Origin: Podocnemis expansa
Taxonomy: Eukaryota > Chordata > Testudines > Podocnemididae
DNA: 64,000 nucleotides
Assembly (NCBI GenBank): GCA_007922195.1
Contig: ML682038.1
Location: 6,347,695-6,411,694 of the forward strand
Direction: 5' to 3'
Shown here: piece by piece, positions 32,341 to 44,582 of the stretch
Layout: each line of letters begins with the position of its first letter
Position numbering within the stretch: position 1 is the first letter of the stretch
Translations under genes and position numbers: made by a program
Notes under the pieces: generated by a model
Database searches by the model: none
The model's input: only the letters and a program-made list of their open reading frames with translations
Told to the model about the DNA's origin: nothing

Positions 32341-33252
32341 GTACCCACCCTTTACCAATTCATAGGGCTCTGGATTTAATTCTCTGTGGGTTTGCAGGAT
32401 CTTTTACCAGTGAAGGAGCCTTACACAGTAATATCCTTATTCTCTATTAAAAATTACCAAAACAGAACACACACACTAAGCATACAATATTCCCCCAATG
32501 AAGCAGAGAGATGTCTCCAGCTGGCTAATTAGGATTAGATCATCTGGAGACATGGCTGTAGCTAGGATGCCATATCAATTGGCTCCATTTGACTGCTCAA
32601 TTGAGGGGTGTGCATTCCGTCCTGTTCACTATGGCACGCTCCAGGCACCAAAACGCCGAGTTCTGGCACTGTCTGGGGACTCAAGCTTCTGCACAGCTTG
32701 GTTAGCAAGGTGTTAAGGACTGGAAGCTCTGATCTTTTTGAGCTGTGTCGTGGAGTTAGGTTCTGAAGAACTTCCTTTAGAAATTAAAACTTGGGTCCTG
32801 CTTAGCTGTAACATAACCAGTCATTTTAAACAAAAATACAACAGAACACTAATCTCAGCCTATTATGAAACAGTGTTTTAACCAATCAAATCCCACCAAC
32901 TTAACTGATTTAAATAATATACACTTAGCTATGCAACAGACAAAAACAAAGAATGGGACAAAAATCATTCAGATAAGTAACAGAGAAGTGGATACCTATA
33001 GCAGAGCGGTTTCCCTGCTCTCTGAGAGAAGGGTTAAAAGCCATTCAGAAAGGATCAGCAAATAGGAATTGGTGTCTGGGGAGCCAATCAGGGCTTAAGA
33101 GTCAGTATATAAGCAGGCTGCAGCCACAGCTCAGAGCAGTCTTCTTCTGGCCTCTAGAGAGGAATAGTGTGTTGGAGGCCTTGATGTGGGTACTAAGACC
33201 AGCTTTACTGCAGGCTGTCTCTCTGATACAAGAGAGAGAGGGCACCTGGAAG
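32341..33252. other. Intergenic with promoter-like segment
   Basis: AT-rich to about 33050, then the CCAAT/TATA segment listed separately. No gene recognised. Confidence 0.45.
33080..33120 (+). promoter_or_regulatory. CCAAT plus TATA promoter-like segment
   Basis: GAGCCAATCAGGGC is followed at about 15 bases by GTATATAAGCAGGC, the order of a core promoter or LTR U3 region. No downstream gene is evident, so it may be a relic LTR or repeat-borne promoter. Confidence 0.35.
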
Positions 33253-33359
33253 CTATGTTCCCTCTAAGGTGTGTGGCTGTGCACCTAAAAAACTGTCCCC
33301 ACGCAGGGGTTTCCCATTCCCACACACGGGGAGTGCCAGTCCAGCAGCACAGCCCAGGA

Positions 33360-33600
33360 CTGGCTCGGACAGGCCAGCAGAGCGGCTGAGGATCAGCCAC
33401 GGGCGTGGGGGTGGACCAGCTGAGCAGTTGGGGGAGGCAGGATGGGGCCAGGGCGGGTAGCCCCAGGCTGTCAAAGCGGCTGAGGATCAGCGATGGAGGG
33501 GTGGGGATGGAGAGTGGGGCTGGGCCAGCAGAGCAGCTGGGGGGGGCAGGGCCAGAAAGTGGCCAGCAGAGCTCCTGAAGATCGGCTGGGGGGTGGGGTC
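33360..33600 (+). repeat. Degenerate GC-rich minisatellite
   Basis: Units containing GAGCGGCTGAGGATCAGC recur (around 33379, 33473 and 33565). Similar units are found at 36095-36245. The two blocks were probably one array split by the TA-flanked element. Confidence 0.65.
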
Positions 33601-33607
33601 AGGTTTA

Positions 33608-36088
33608 GGATTACCAGACCTCAGGCAAAAGGAGGATATGTCCTCCTCTTTGCCTGCCGTCCTCCATCCTTCAGGCATTACTGAAAAAGTGCCTTTTGTC
33701 AGCTTTTTGCTGGAGGCTGGGGCAGCTCTCTAAAAATACAAGCATGCAGTTCTAGCATGTGTTCCTCTGCTCCTCAGCCCAACTGCAGCTGGGGTTGGAA
33801 ATCTGGAGAGGATCCCTTGCTGGGCTGGTGCACCTTTACTGAGAGTGAAGAGGGCTGGCTGTCACAGTGGAAGTGGTTTCACTTTGCCTTGTTGCTTCAG
33901 CTCCTCACCCTGGGCTTCTTTCCAGTTTCCAGCTCAGGTCCTCTCTCCTTTCCCTCCACCTGATTTTGGGAAAGGCTTGATCTTACACTTTGGAGGGGCT
34001 GGGGCTTTTCTTCAGCTTGATGGTGTCTCTGCAGTGCCCAGAGAGAAACCTCTGCTTCTTTGCTTTCTGCTTTGCTGCCTGCTTCACTTAAAGTTTCTGG
34101 GGAGTTTTTCTCTAATGTCTGGGCTAGGCTTTTGACAACAAATGTTTTGTTTAGAACAAGGGCGTTGCTGCCCCGGAGAAGCACCCTGGGCACGAGCCCA
34201 GGCCACGCCCCCTTCCAGGAGGCTAAGCCCTTTGGCCACAGGTCATGCCCCAGGCCAGGGATGGGGTCAGCAGTGGCCTCCGCGGCCACGGGCAGCTGAG
34301 CCCCAGATCCCCGGCCGGGAACGGGGCCAGGGCCAGGAGCAGCTTCCATGACTGTGGGTGGCTGGGTCCCAAATCCCCCACGAGGGACGGGGCTGCTGCA
34401 GCCACGGGAAGCTGGGCCCCGGATCGCTGGCTGTGGATGGGGCTGGGAGCGGCCTCTGCAGCCGCGGGCGGCTGAGACCCAGATCCCCGGCCAGAGCCGG
34501 GGCTGCTGCGGCCGCAAGCAGCTGGGCCCTGGATCTCTGGCCTGATCGATCCAGAGACCAGGAGAGGCGGCCCTGCCAGAGCCGGGGCGCTGGTGCCAGC
34601 ATTCGGGGCACATGCCCAGTGCCAGTGATGCCCCTGGTTTAGAGGTCCAGCAAAGTTCACTTTTGATTGTGAGGAGGTTTGAATCCATAAGATTTTCCTT
34701 TTCTCAATGTGGTTTTTCAGTTTATTTCTCCTTTCCAAGATATGAGAAGTCCACTATAGATGTATCCTTAAATTTTAGTAAGATACACAGATGTGCAAGT
34801 ATTATACATTCTAAAGTAGCTGCTGGACTGGGCCTGATCCTATAGTTTAAATGAAGACAGTGGGAAATTTGATGGAGCAAGGATTGCAATATTTGTCCCT
34901 TTGTTAGTAGTTTAGCAAATCACAGCAAACAGGCAGCTGGGTTTTGCCTTTTGCTATATACTCTATGCTAATTTTTATTTTACTTTTAGGGAGAGTGTTT
35001 CTTTTGGTATATTCAGGAAAAAACTGATCATTGCATCTAAGAATAGGTGCTGTCCTCTTGAGTGGAGCATTTGATAGTCACAAACATCTAATTCTGCCCC
35101 CCTCCCCCACATTTGATGTATGTTTTACATAAAAGCAAACAAAATGTCAGCTGTCATAAAATAGATATATATCCATCTGTGGTTTATGGCAGACATAGTA
35201 GGATATGATGTCTCCAGAAATTTGCATTTTAGGTAAAAGGTTATGTTTCAGGCAGGTCTGCACATAAAAACCAGCAGCTCTCATGTCTTCTGATTTCTCC
35301 TTTCATGTGTGTGTAAAATCTAAAGATCCTGTCTGTGATTTTTTTTTAAATATTGCACAGTGAGGCTCAAAACTGAGGCTAGACAGGGATTTCCCTACAC
35401 CCCTCCTGCGCCCCCCAGTTGTCAGCCAGTAACAATGTTAGACCATATTAGTGAGCACCCTTACACCCCCCCAAACATCCCCATGCACTACACCCCTAAT
35501 TTCAAGTCATGGGGAGAATATTGCTGACAGAGATTACTTTTCCTTTAGATGCTAACACCTCAAATTCTGTTAGACTTCATGTAGTCAAGAGTCTGCCCCT
35601 CCATGTGTCAAACAATGAGAGTGAATTCTGTGAAGGAACTTCATGTCTTAAAACTGATTTTAATCTTGTCCATAATTACTACATTAAATTTATTGGAGGT
35701 TTGCGTCCATTTGCAACAATGTAAAAATATCAATCTGGATACTTCTGCAGGGTGATTCTCCTTGCACCTTGATATAAACATTAAATACTTAATTTTGTGA
35801 CTCCTTAAAGTGGTTGGCTTTACAGTTACTTTAATGTGAAGAGGAAAAATACTTAAGTCATTCTTTTGATTCTCTTGAGCTGCTGTTCTTGCAATTAATC
35901 TCACACTGTAACTAGGGGCTAGACAGATTTCTCTGGAGTTGGGTGATCAAGGGGCAAGCATTTGCGGGGGGCAGTGGCTGGGTGGATGAAGGGGGCCCAG
36001 GCGGAGCCCCGGATGTGCATGTGTCCTCCAATGTCCTCCTTTTTGTACTTCCTTGTCTTCCTTTCCATGCTTTGGTATCTGGTAACCC
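33608..36088. mobile_element. TA-flanked TIR element
   Basis: GGATTACCAG at the left and CTGGTAACCC at the right are inverted at 9 of 10 positions, each flanked by TA (33606-33607 and 36089-36090). Next to the ends, AAAAGGAGGATATGTCCTCC on the left and GTCCTCCAATGTCCTCCTTT on the right mirror each other. A TA duplication suits Tc1/mariner-type insertion, but the length and lack of transposase leave the class open. The same minisatellite lies on both sides. Confidence 0.45.
34157..34636. mobile_element. GC-rich hAT MITE, copy 3 (longest)
   Basis: It starts CAAGGGCGTTGCTG and ends CAGTGATGCCCCTG. The flanks GTTTAGAA (34149-34156) and GTTTAGAG (34637-34644) match at 7 of 8. The interior has about seven imperfect ~40-60-bp units built on GGGGCTGCTGCAGCC/GATCCCCGGCC. 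This explains the 263-codon open frame on the opposite strand, which is a compositional artefact. Confidence 0.85.
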
Positions 36089-36519
36089 TAGTCAGGCTGG
36101 CAAAGCAGCCGAGGATTGGACCGGGGGGGGGGGCAGGCCTTAACCATGGCCAAGGATCAGCTGGGGGAGGGGGCAGGCTGGGAGAGCAGTTGAAGATCGG
36201 CAGGGGGGCAGGCCTGAAGCCCATCTGAGGATCGGCTTGGGGGGGGTTCCTATTCCAAAGCTATCCAAGGACTCCTTCGTGTCTTTCTTCCCCCAGGCAT
36301 TCTAAAAATAGGTGATTGTCCAGCCTTTTACTTCTGATAAGTAGACGTTTGGGGGCAGGGGGTGGCCAACACAGTGCTGGAACCCATGATCCTGATGTTA
36401 AGAGTTTGCTGCACAGATACACACACAAGGAGTAAAGAGCAGTTTGTGGAGGGAGGAAATTATGGGGCAGTGAAGTACACAATTATCCTTTATTCCTAGA
36501 AGCTTTTTCTTATATATGG

Positions 36520-36590
36520 AACTTCTGTAGCTCAGTTAGTAGTACAACTAAGCTGTAATCTCAGGATCATGGATTTAAGACCTTTGTTGG
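36520..36590 (+). repeat. tRNA-like sequence or SINE remnant
   Basis: ACTTCTGTAGCTCAGTTAGT resembles a tRNA A-box region. GGATCATGGATTTAAGACC could be a decayed B box, and a T-run follows. It cannot be assigned an amino acid. Confidence 0.3.
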
Positions 36591-37126
36591 GTTTTTTTTA
36601 GCTTTTGGCCTATTGCTCCTTAGGGAAGAGCTAAATTGGGGGGAAAAATATATAGCAAACACTAATAAAATGGAGGAAAATAAAGTGTACCATGATTAAA
36701 ATTACTAATAGTGATAAATTAAGTAAAACAAATAAAGTGTCACATTTGAACTGGCTAGAAACAATTTAGGACAAATTTTTTTTTAATTGTAAAATGGGCT
36801 GCTGTGCAAAATGAAAAACGAGAGGCAAGTTAATTGCTTTCACTTTTTTAACTTTTTTATGTGCTTATTCATTTTGGAAAACCAAAAAAGGCAGACAAAG
36901 AGTACTGAACAATTGATGAGACAAAATGTCACATAAGCATAGAATACATTCAAATTATTAATAAAAAACAATTTTAAATAACTTATTAATTTTTCATTGT
37001 TCTGTATTTTTCAATAATATCCATCATGTGAAGTTGCACAAAAATTTTATTCAGAAGAGGTTCTGCACGTGGGTTCAAAATTTTGCATACAAGCTGCCAA
37101 ACCTTAGAGGGAACATTGCCTGGAGG

Positions 37127-38739
37127 AGTTGTGGATGTGGCCTGGGGGGCCTATTGTGTGTAGAACTGAGTTGGGGGTTGTGTGTAAAACCTAGTTGGGG
37201 TCCATAGTGTCCCTGGGCTGAGGCATGGAGAAGTGGGTGGGCCTGGGTTTCTCCCTGACTCCCCCAGGTTGATAGAGAGTGGTACTTGACTAGTGAAGGC
37301 CACTGAGGCAGAATGGGCTGGCCTGGACTGGACTGTATGCTGGAAGGTGGGAACAGGAGAGGACTCAGCTGCAGGGTTCGTCCAGATGAGAGGCAGAGAG
37401 AGATGGAGCACAGGCCACTGGACAGGGGTACCACTTGAGCAATTCCCCAGTTCCATCATCAGGAAGCACCTGTCTGGTGGATCATGTGCTGACATTTGTC
37501 TACAGTACCATAAAGACAAAATAATAACTAGATGTTATAACCACAACTGCTAAGCAATTCCTTTCCAGACAAAACCCTAACACAACAAGTTTTGGTTTTT
37601 GTGAAACAGCCCTTTAGAGCTTAAGATTTGTTTCTTTATCTGGTAGTGGTAGATACTATTGGGGCAGTTTCACCTTCTTAACAGCCTGCCAATACTGTCT
37701 TGAAGGTAAGTTCAGGAAAGTGAAGATAACCTGCTGTTCAGCTTATGGCTGCTCCCTCTCCTAATGTAGCTGTTACTGCTTAACCCAAGAACAAGGCCTA
37801 AGCTTAGCCAAAAAACCAAGGCCTCAGATCTTATACTCTCCCCACTGGCCCTGGAGACTGTCAGTCTCAGCATCCTAATATCTCTTTGGCCCAGGGCTAC
37901 CCACTTTCATAGCCTTCCCTTCCTGGGACTGGGGCTTGCCCACTTGCGATGGCTGGGACCCACCCAGCACTGTGGAGCAGTGCAGGCCCAGAGCGAGAGG
38001 CTACAGTGATCCTGCCTCACTCTCAGGCTGGGGCAGGACAGAACGGGCAGTCCTATGGTGCCTTGACTGAGAGAGATTTTGGCAGGGCCATGGGGCACAC
38101 CTTCAGGTCAGGGGCTAGGGCTTCACCCCTAAAGCCCCTGCCTTAACCTGGTTCTGCTTTGGCCTTTCCACTTTCCCCTGGTATTTGGAGAAGACCAAAC
38201 AAATGAGAATCCAATAAGTTTCAAAAAGGGATCAACAGCCCCCTTACATTTACTACCTTTGGTTAGGGGGGTTTGTCCCCCTGCTGCCATGTTTGCTGTA
38301 AACTCTGCTGAAGGGAAGAGTCCATTGTATGACTCCTCTTCACCTGGACGGGGTCAGAACAAGAAAGGGGATCGGAATAACAAGAAGAGTCTCTAGTCCT
38401 TTTGTTGACGATTCCTCAACACAGATGTAAGGAATTTCCAGTTGTAAGATTCTACCATAGCCCAGCCGGTATCTATAAATCTCCTCTTTCTGTGGGGGGT
38501 CATAACAATTTCCATAGAAGTGAGCAACTCTTCACTTTAATTAATGTCCTTCTCCTCTTTGGCTCTTCAAAAAGTCAGAGAAGCTCACAATACAGCTACT
38601 TAAATATCACATTACAGTTTGGAACACAGATATTACAAGGATATTGGAATACAGATATTGGAGCACAGATACTCCAAGGCTTCCAAGGGTCACAGAAGCA
38701 ACCAGCAGAGTCAATGAGGTGGTGATAAAGAGCGGGCAC
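37127..38739. other. Intergenic, nothing recognised
   Basis: Mixed composition. Open frames lack similarity, and no bounded repeat was found. Confidence 0.45.
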
Positions 38740-39090
38740 CAGTGTTACCTCTAATTTTTCATAGGCTGTGTGCACAAAAAATTTCTTTTGTGCAAATTTT
38801 TGGAACCAATGTCCAAATTTGTGCACACTCCAGTGAGTGGCCAAACTTGTGAGTGCAACAAAGTGTGTATGATGGAAATAATGTCTAAATTTTATTTTGA
38901 CATGGTGATGGAAATGATTTTATAAATTACAAAACCTTATTTGAAACATGCTACTTGAAATGGCCTTCTTAACAGTAGCATAAAAATATTAGCACTGTTG
39001 AATTTTTTTGTGCGCACTCTATTTTGTTGTGTGTGCAGGTTTTGCAACCTGTGTGCGCGCACACGTGCGCACAGCTTAGAAGGAACATAG
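38740..39090. mobile_element. hAT-like MITE
   Basis: Left end CAGTGTTACCTCTAAT and right end TTAGAAGGAACATAG are inverted. The flanks GCGGGCAC (38732-38739) and GTGGGCAC (39091-39098) match at 7 of 8. Termini match the large element at 33253-37118, and both have subterminal GTGTGCAC-like motifs. Confidence 0.78.
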
Positions 39091-39098
39091 GTGGGCAC

Positions 39099-41244
39099 AA
39101 GAACATTCAAGCTGAATTTTGTGTTGTGTAGCAAGGAGCCGTGTCTAGGGTTAATTTCTGTGAGCTGGAATATCCCTTCTGTTTCAGTAAGTGGAGAAGA
39201 TTTAGGATCTAGTGGCTCTCCAGCTCATGGTCATGGAAGTGGGTATGCAATGCTTCCATGACATCATCCCTATGTTTTAGACCCCTTTGGGGCTTCTCTG
39301 CTGAACCCCCATGGCCTTGACATTTATTCAGAGCAGTTGAGAATGTTGCTACTAGCTAAAGAGGAAAAGAATGTAAAATAGCTATGTAACAGTGAATAAA
39401 TGACAGGGTCATTATATAAAGAAAGACTTGGCTTTATCTTCACTGACTGGGATGCTCCTTTTTATATACAGAGAAAGAACTGATGTGTTATGTGAAATAT
39501 TAAGTTGAAACAAGGCATTTGTACTTTACTGTGAGATAACTATGTGAGGTCAGTGTCATAGCGCCACCTGGGGTTGGTCTGGCTTCATTTACCTCCTTGA
39601 GTGCCTTTTTTCTACTGTGTTTTTGCAGCAGGCTAGCTAATGCACGTTAATTATCCTGTGGTAAAAACACACTTTTTTGGGAGTCAGTGAAGACACAAAC
39701 TTAGAGGCAATATGTTTGCCCTACATGATAACAGATCATAATTTACAGGTGTCACATTGAGGAATGTTGTGTAAGGTTAGCTCAAGATAAAAGACTATAA
39801 AATAAAAGAATTCTTTGATCTTGACATCCATGGTACCATACTAGCATTGAAACATGAACCTAGGTACCACACAAACTCCTCCTCCAGCAAATCCTTCTTC
39901 TAAATTCATTGCTTTCAGTTACCTTTCCACAGGTGACTTCTTTCCCAGCCTTCATTCCATAGTCTTCTTCATTCAAATTTTAATATGTCAGAAAAACAGA
40001 GGAACTTACAGCTCTTTCTGTGAAACCAAACTCATCTCATTTCCCTGCAACAAGATGCTTATCTTATAGGTTCTGCTTGGGTTCAGCAACGCACATGACA
40101 TTTCTTGGATGAGATACCCTCCTCCCCAATTCCGCCTCGCCAACCTATTTATTTATTTTATTTAGTTATTTACTGCATTTGTGTCTAAGCCCCCACTTGG
40201 GATTGAGATTTGGTAAAGCTAGTCTCTGCACAAACACATGGAAAGATGTGGTCCCTGCCTCAAAGATAAGGTAGGACAACAATAACAGTACTAAGACCAT
40301 GTGGTTACATCAGCTAATTCAATGCACAGCTAGATGGCTCTAAATCATATGATCCTTTTTCTTTAATAAAGTAAATTAAGTCAGTCCTTCCAGATGTTTG
40401 CTCAGTGTAGACATCACTGGTAGACCAATTTCTTGTAGGTATCAAGCAGAAATGAATCTCGAGGAGGATTTGGAGGGGTGGATGGACAAGTTTTCAGGTA
40501 GTTTGAAATGAAGCCTGGAGATGTTTAAAGGAGAAAAACACAATTTCAAAAGTGTCACCATTGATGGGCTGAGGTAGGGGGTGGCGAATAGGTCCTCTAT
40601 GTTGATGGGTTGGGTAGTTGGAGTAATGGGTTGTCTTTGGTTTTGAGGAGGGTAATTCTCTCCTGTCTCCTGGTGGTCTTCCCTAGCTGGTGTTGGCAGC
40701 TGGGTTTCCTCTGGGTGTTGGTGGGACTCTGGGAGAGGTAATGAGGCTCAAGGCTCCCTCTCAGTACTGGGCCTTCAGAATCTGGGCTGGTGCGAGTCAG
40801 ACTGGTTTTGGCGGGGAGAGAGGTGGATTGCCAGACTGTGACTTAATGCAGCAGTAGTGTGGCACTGCCTTTACTCTGCTTCTAGGCAACTAAGAGGGAT
40901 AGGTTGGTTTTGGGGTGAGGTGATATGTTTTCCACTTATTCCTGCAGCATCTTCTACAATAGCAGGCACTCAGGCAGTATGAAGGCTGCTAAGTGTGTTA
41001 TCTCAGACTTAGAAGGCAGAACATTTTAACAAGCCAAGCTGGCCTTAGTATATATGGATGGGCTTGTGAAACAGTTTTGTCATCGTCTTTCTGCTACAAT
41101 ATAATTTACTCCTGCCCACCACTATCACACCATTGCACACAGGGCCAGCCAGCAGATTTAAGAGGACGATTAGCTAGGTGGTTCTTTGGGCTAGTTTTGA
41201 AATGTAACTGGTTTATTTAACCTAAAGCCATGTGTAGTGTGGTG
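39099..41244. other. Intergenic, nothing recognised
   Basis: No gene or bounded repeat. A T/A-rich tract (TTATTTATTTTATTTAG) lies near 40147. Confidence 0.45.
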
Positions 41245-41252
41245 CCTGTAGG

Positions 41253-41609
41253 CAGGGGCGTTGCTGCCCCAGAAAGGGACCCAGGGCACAGGCACAGGCC
41301 CTGCCCCTGCTCCACAGGCCCCACCCCCAGCCCACAGGCCCCACCCCCGGACGGGCACAGGGCCGGAAGCTGCCACACCGCTGCAGGCGGCTAGGCCCCA
41401 CATCCGTGGCTGGGGACGGGGCCACCGCGGCCGGCTGGGCCCTGGATCTCCGGCTGGGGATGGCGCCGCTGCAGCCGCCAGCGGCTGGACCCCAGATGTC
41501 TGGCCCAATTGCGCCGGAGACCGGGAGAGGGGTGGCCCTGCCAGATCCAGGGCACAGGTGCTGGGATTCGGGGCACGTGCCCTGGGTGCCCAGTGCCAGT
41601 GATGCCCTG
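41253..41609. mobile_element. GC-rich hAT MITE, copy 4
   Basis: It starts CAGGGGCGTTGCTGC and ends CCAGTGATGCCCTG. The perfect 8-bp duplication CCTGTAGG lies at 41245-41252 and 41610-41617. It shares its start with copy 3 and its 3' third with all copies (GGGATTCGGGGCACGTGCCC near 41564). Confidence 0.88.
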
Positions 41610-41625
41610 CCTGTAGGTTCCCTTA

Positions 41626-41996
41626 GGCAATGTCTACACTGGCCAGTTAGTCCAGACCAAGGAAGCTTAGTCCAGACTAATTTGTTCCATGGCGACAGTA
41701 GGCTTTGCCTAGTTTGAATTAAGAAATTTCTTAGTTTGGACTAGGCAAAGCTTAGTCCAAAATAGTTACTACCGATGTTAGTTCAGACTTCCGTGCTTAA
41801 TTTGAACTTTAGTTCAAAGTAAGTGCGGGCAAGACACAAACTAAGCCTTAGTTCGAACTTAAGAAGTTTGAACTAAAGCATTAGTTTGAACTAACCGTGC
41901 ATTCTAGTTCAAACTAAGCATTAGTTCAAACTAACTGGAAACTTCTTAGTTCAGACTAAGAAGTCTGAACAAATTTCAGCAGGTGCAGACATAACC
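41626..41996. mobile_element. GTCTACAC-type MITE with dense inverted motifs
   Basis: Left end GGCAATGTCTACACTGG and right end GTGCAGACATAACC are inverted. TTA flanks both sides (41623-41625, 41997-41999), as for PIF/Harbinger. The interior is made of alternating TTAGTTCAAACTAA and TTAGTCCAGACTAA modules and should fold extensively. It starts 8 bp after the duplication of the neighbouring hAT copy. Confidence 0.72.
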
Positions 41997-41999
41997 TTA

Positions 42000-44414
42000 G
42001 ACTCCTGCTGCAGAAGAAGAGTCCTTGTTTCTTGCCCCAATAACTGAGATTCTTCTGACCAGGACCAAAAGGCTTTTTTGCAAGAGGCTCCTGTAAGCCA
42101 CCTTTGCCTCAATAGTGAGCTTCTGTTAATAATTCCACTCTCACACTCTTCATTGGTGACCTGTAGTTCATTGGCAGTATAAATGTTTCTAGACAGAACA
42201 CCTACTCTGTCTCGACTGCCTAGATTATACCTGACATGCCACCAAGTCCTAGTTATGCCCACTGCTTCATAGGCTCCTTCATTTAGTAGCCCTTCCTGTT
42301 TGACTTGTTTGTTTCTGTGAACTTGCATGCAAACATTTTAGTACATAGATACTTCTATACTTCAGCTTTTGTCTCAGAAGATGATCATGTTCTGCCTTAC
42401 TTCATAGGTTGGGATCATATGACTGTTCATTTGAGCAAAGCAAAAGTACCCCGTCTTCCCTTTTCTGACCGAGTTCAAAACTTGTCTGGAGTGGAAAGAG
42501 GGATGCACAAGGGACAGCTGGTTGAGAGCTGGGCCTGAGGAAATGAGGAGTTCAAACTTCTATAGACATTAACTGTCACCTCTGACTCTGCCCAAAGGGG
42601 AGGAAAAGAGGAGATGTATCTCTTCCCTATTGCCACAAACCTCCCACTTCATATTCTGCATGGTGCCAAAACTCCCTGCTGTTCCCAATTCAGGTGCTGA
42701 GACAATTTTCCTCTTACAACTTTTAGGATCTTGTCTGCATGAGAAAGATAAACTGGTTTCAGTAACAGTGTGATCTGAAACGGATTTTTGTCAAACTGGT
42801 GCAACTTTCTCTTGTAGACAAGGTCTGCAATACATTTTAGGTGAAATCCTGGCCCAATTGACTTGACCTTGAAAATTAACAGCAGACTAAAATACACAGA
42901 ATTTAATCTGATTCTTATTTTGTAGATTGAGTATATTATTTGTTTTCATTTGTACACCAGTAAAAATCCCATCCCTTTTTTAAAATTCCCCAGAGACTTC
43001 TGCAGAGTTTTTAGACTGTCACATTGGTGGTGTTTGAAAAACAGATGGCCTTGCTATTGAATTTAGGTCCATCTTGTCCCAGAGTCAGGGTTTGTTAACA
43101 GTACTTAGCACATGTATAGCACTTTTTATATTCAAAACACTTGATGAATTTTAAGCATTGTAGACAACAAGACCCTCTATAAAGTACTTTATTGATCGAT
43201 TATTCTGTTTTGCACCAGTTACTCTTCCAGTCAAATAACACTGAAAACAATGTTAATTGAATGTACAGTATGTAAGCAGACAGTGCAATTCCTTACAGTG
43301 GGAGGGGGCTTAAATTGTAGATGGAATATTTATTGTTTGTACAGTGGTGTGATAAATTATTGGCAAATAGAAGCACAGATGGCTTTGCCCTAAGATCAGG
43401 CATCACATGCCAGAAATTATCTGGGAAATTGTCATTTTAAAAATAACTCTAGAACAAGTGCCAAGTTCAGAGAGATCCATGTGTCTAATAAACAGATATA
43501 AACACACTGGTGTTCAAAGCTGAAATATATTTGGATTATACTATGGATATGGAAAGCATGCACAATTATCACCTATCCTCTACTAATAAAAAAATGAAAT
43601 CTCTTCATATTTCTTTTGTGCTGTTAATTAGAAATTCTTTACCTGTTATGGAATGGACCAAATACTCATTCTAAATTTAAATTCTAGCTACCTAGGAAGT
43701 TTGAGAAATTATAAAGCCAAGGGAATTTTTATATTAGTCTTTAAATGTTATTTCACTTTTAGGGTCTGATTATGCCTCCCTCACTCCTTGAACTGACCCA
43801 TAGTTCCCATTAGATTAGGGATTACTCAACACTTTTGAAATTCAGGGTTTTAGAGTTTATTGATACTTCTAAGTCAAATTATTAAAATTGTTTGTTACCA
43901 TCATTGCTTAATTCCGTAGTGTTACATTACTATTCCTGTTAATATATTTTTTTCTCTTTAATGGAAAGTGATGCTGGGTTATTCAGGGTCCTACAATTTT
44001 CATTGTGGTACTAGATTACATTCACCATGCAGTCAACACTTATATGTCTCTAAGGGGGTGAGTGCTGCCACGTGTCAGTGAAAACTGTCAACTCCTCTCC
44101 CCTTCCTCTGCCATCTCCTCTCTCTAAGACAGGAATGTTGAGCTCTGATCCCTGTAATCCATCACCTGTCTGAATCTGTCCTCATGTCACTTGCATATAT
44201 GGACAAGTTAGAAAGACAACCTGTGACGTTGTGCTGCTAAAAACAGCTCCAGCTCCCATCAGCTCTTCATTTAAACAATGTCCTCCAGTGAAAGAAATTC
44301 AAAGGACATTTGATCACACGAGCTGTGGAATTATTTCAACTAACCTGAAACTAATGTGAAAACTGATCAACGGTACTCTTATTCTGGGCATATGCACCTT
44401 GGAAAAGCTAGGAG
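42000..44414 (+). other. TRIM55 upstream region
   Basis: No gene or bounded repeat is recognised. The TRIM55 promoter and any untranslated first-exon sequence should lie here, but no TATA box or muscle element is convincing. Confidence 0.45.
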
Positions 44415-44582
44415 ATGAGCATTTCTCTGAACTACAAGTCCTTTTTCAAAGAGCAGCAAACCATGGATAACCTGGAGAAACAGCTTATTTGCCCCATCTG
44501 TTTAGAGATGTTTACTAAACCTGTGGTCATCCTTCCCTGTCAGCATAACCTCTGTAGAAAATGTGCCAGTGATATTTTCCAG
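44415..44582 (+). CDS. TRIM55: TRIM55 (MuRF2) coding exon 1
   Basis: TRIM55 is a striated-muscle RING E3 ubiquitin ligase that binds microtubules, titin and the M-band during sarcomere assembly. The exon gives 56 residues beginning [15 protein letters not shown], as expected for the family N-terminus. It carries the first RING ligands C26-x2-C29, C42-x-H44, C47-x2-C50. A second ATG (residue 17, MDNLEKQ) is also in frame, but the first matches the usual start. The exon ends CAG followed by GTAGGT, in phase 0, and joins exon 2 at ASNPYLPTR. Confidence 0.97.

Larger units (their letters stand above)
33253..37118. mobile_element. Large hAT-like element, nested contents
   Basis: Left end CTATGTTCCCTCTAAGGT and right end ACCTTAGAGGGAACATTG are inverted almost perfectly. 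The flanks CCTGGAAG (33245-33252) and CCTGGAGG (37119-37126) match at 7 of 8. The 3.87-kb interior has no transposase but contains a TA-flanked element (33608-36088), a GC-rich hAT (34157-34636), GGATCAGC-type minisatellite units and a tRNA-like sequence. The small element at 38740-39090 shares the terminus. Confidence 0.7.

Noticed and set aside
33897..34688. 263-codon minus-strand open frame
   Set aside because: Most of it lies in the GC-rich hAT copy at 34157-34636, whose repeated units lack stops in several frames on both strands.
36520..36590. Functional tRNA gene
   Set aside because: Stems do not pair and no anticodon stem can be assigned; at best a SINE or tRNA relic.
41253..41996. 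Single composite transposon from the adjacent hAT copy and MITE
   Set aside because: Each has its own duplication (CCTGTAGG and TTA), so they are two separate insertions.
44237..44246. MEF2-like site CTAAAAACAG upstream of TRIM55
   Set aside because: It departs from the consensus at a key T, and no other muscle elements or conserved spacing support it.
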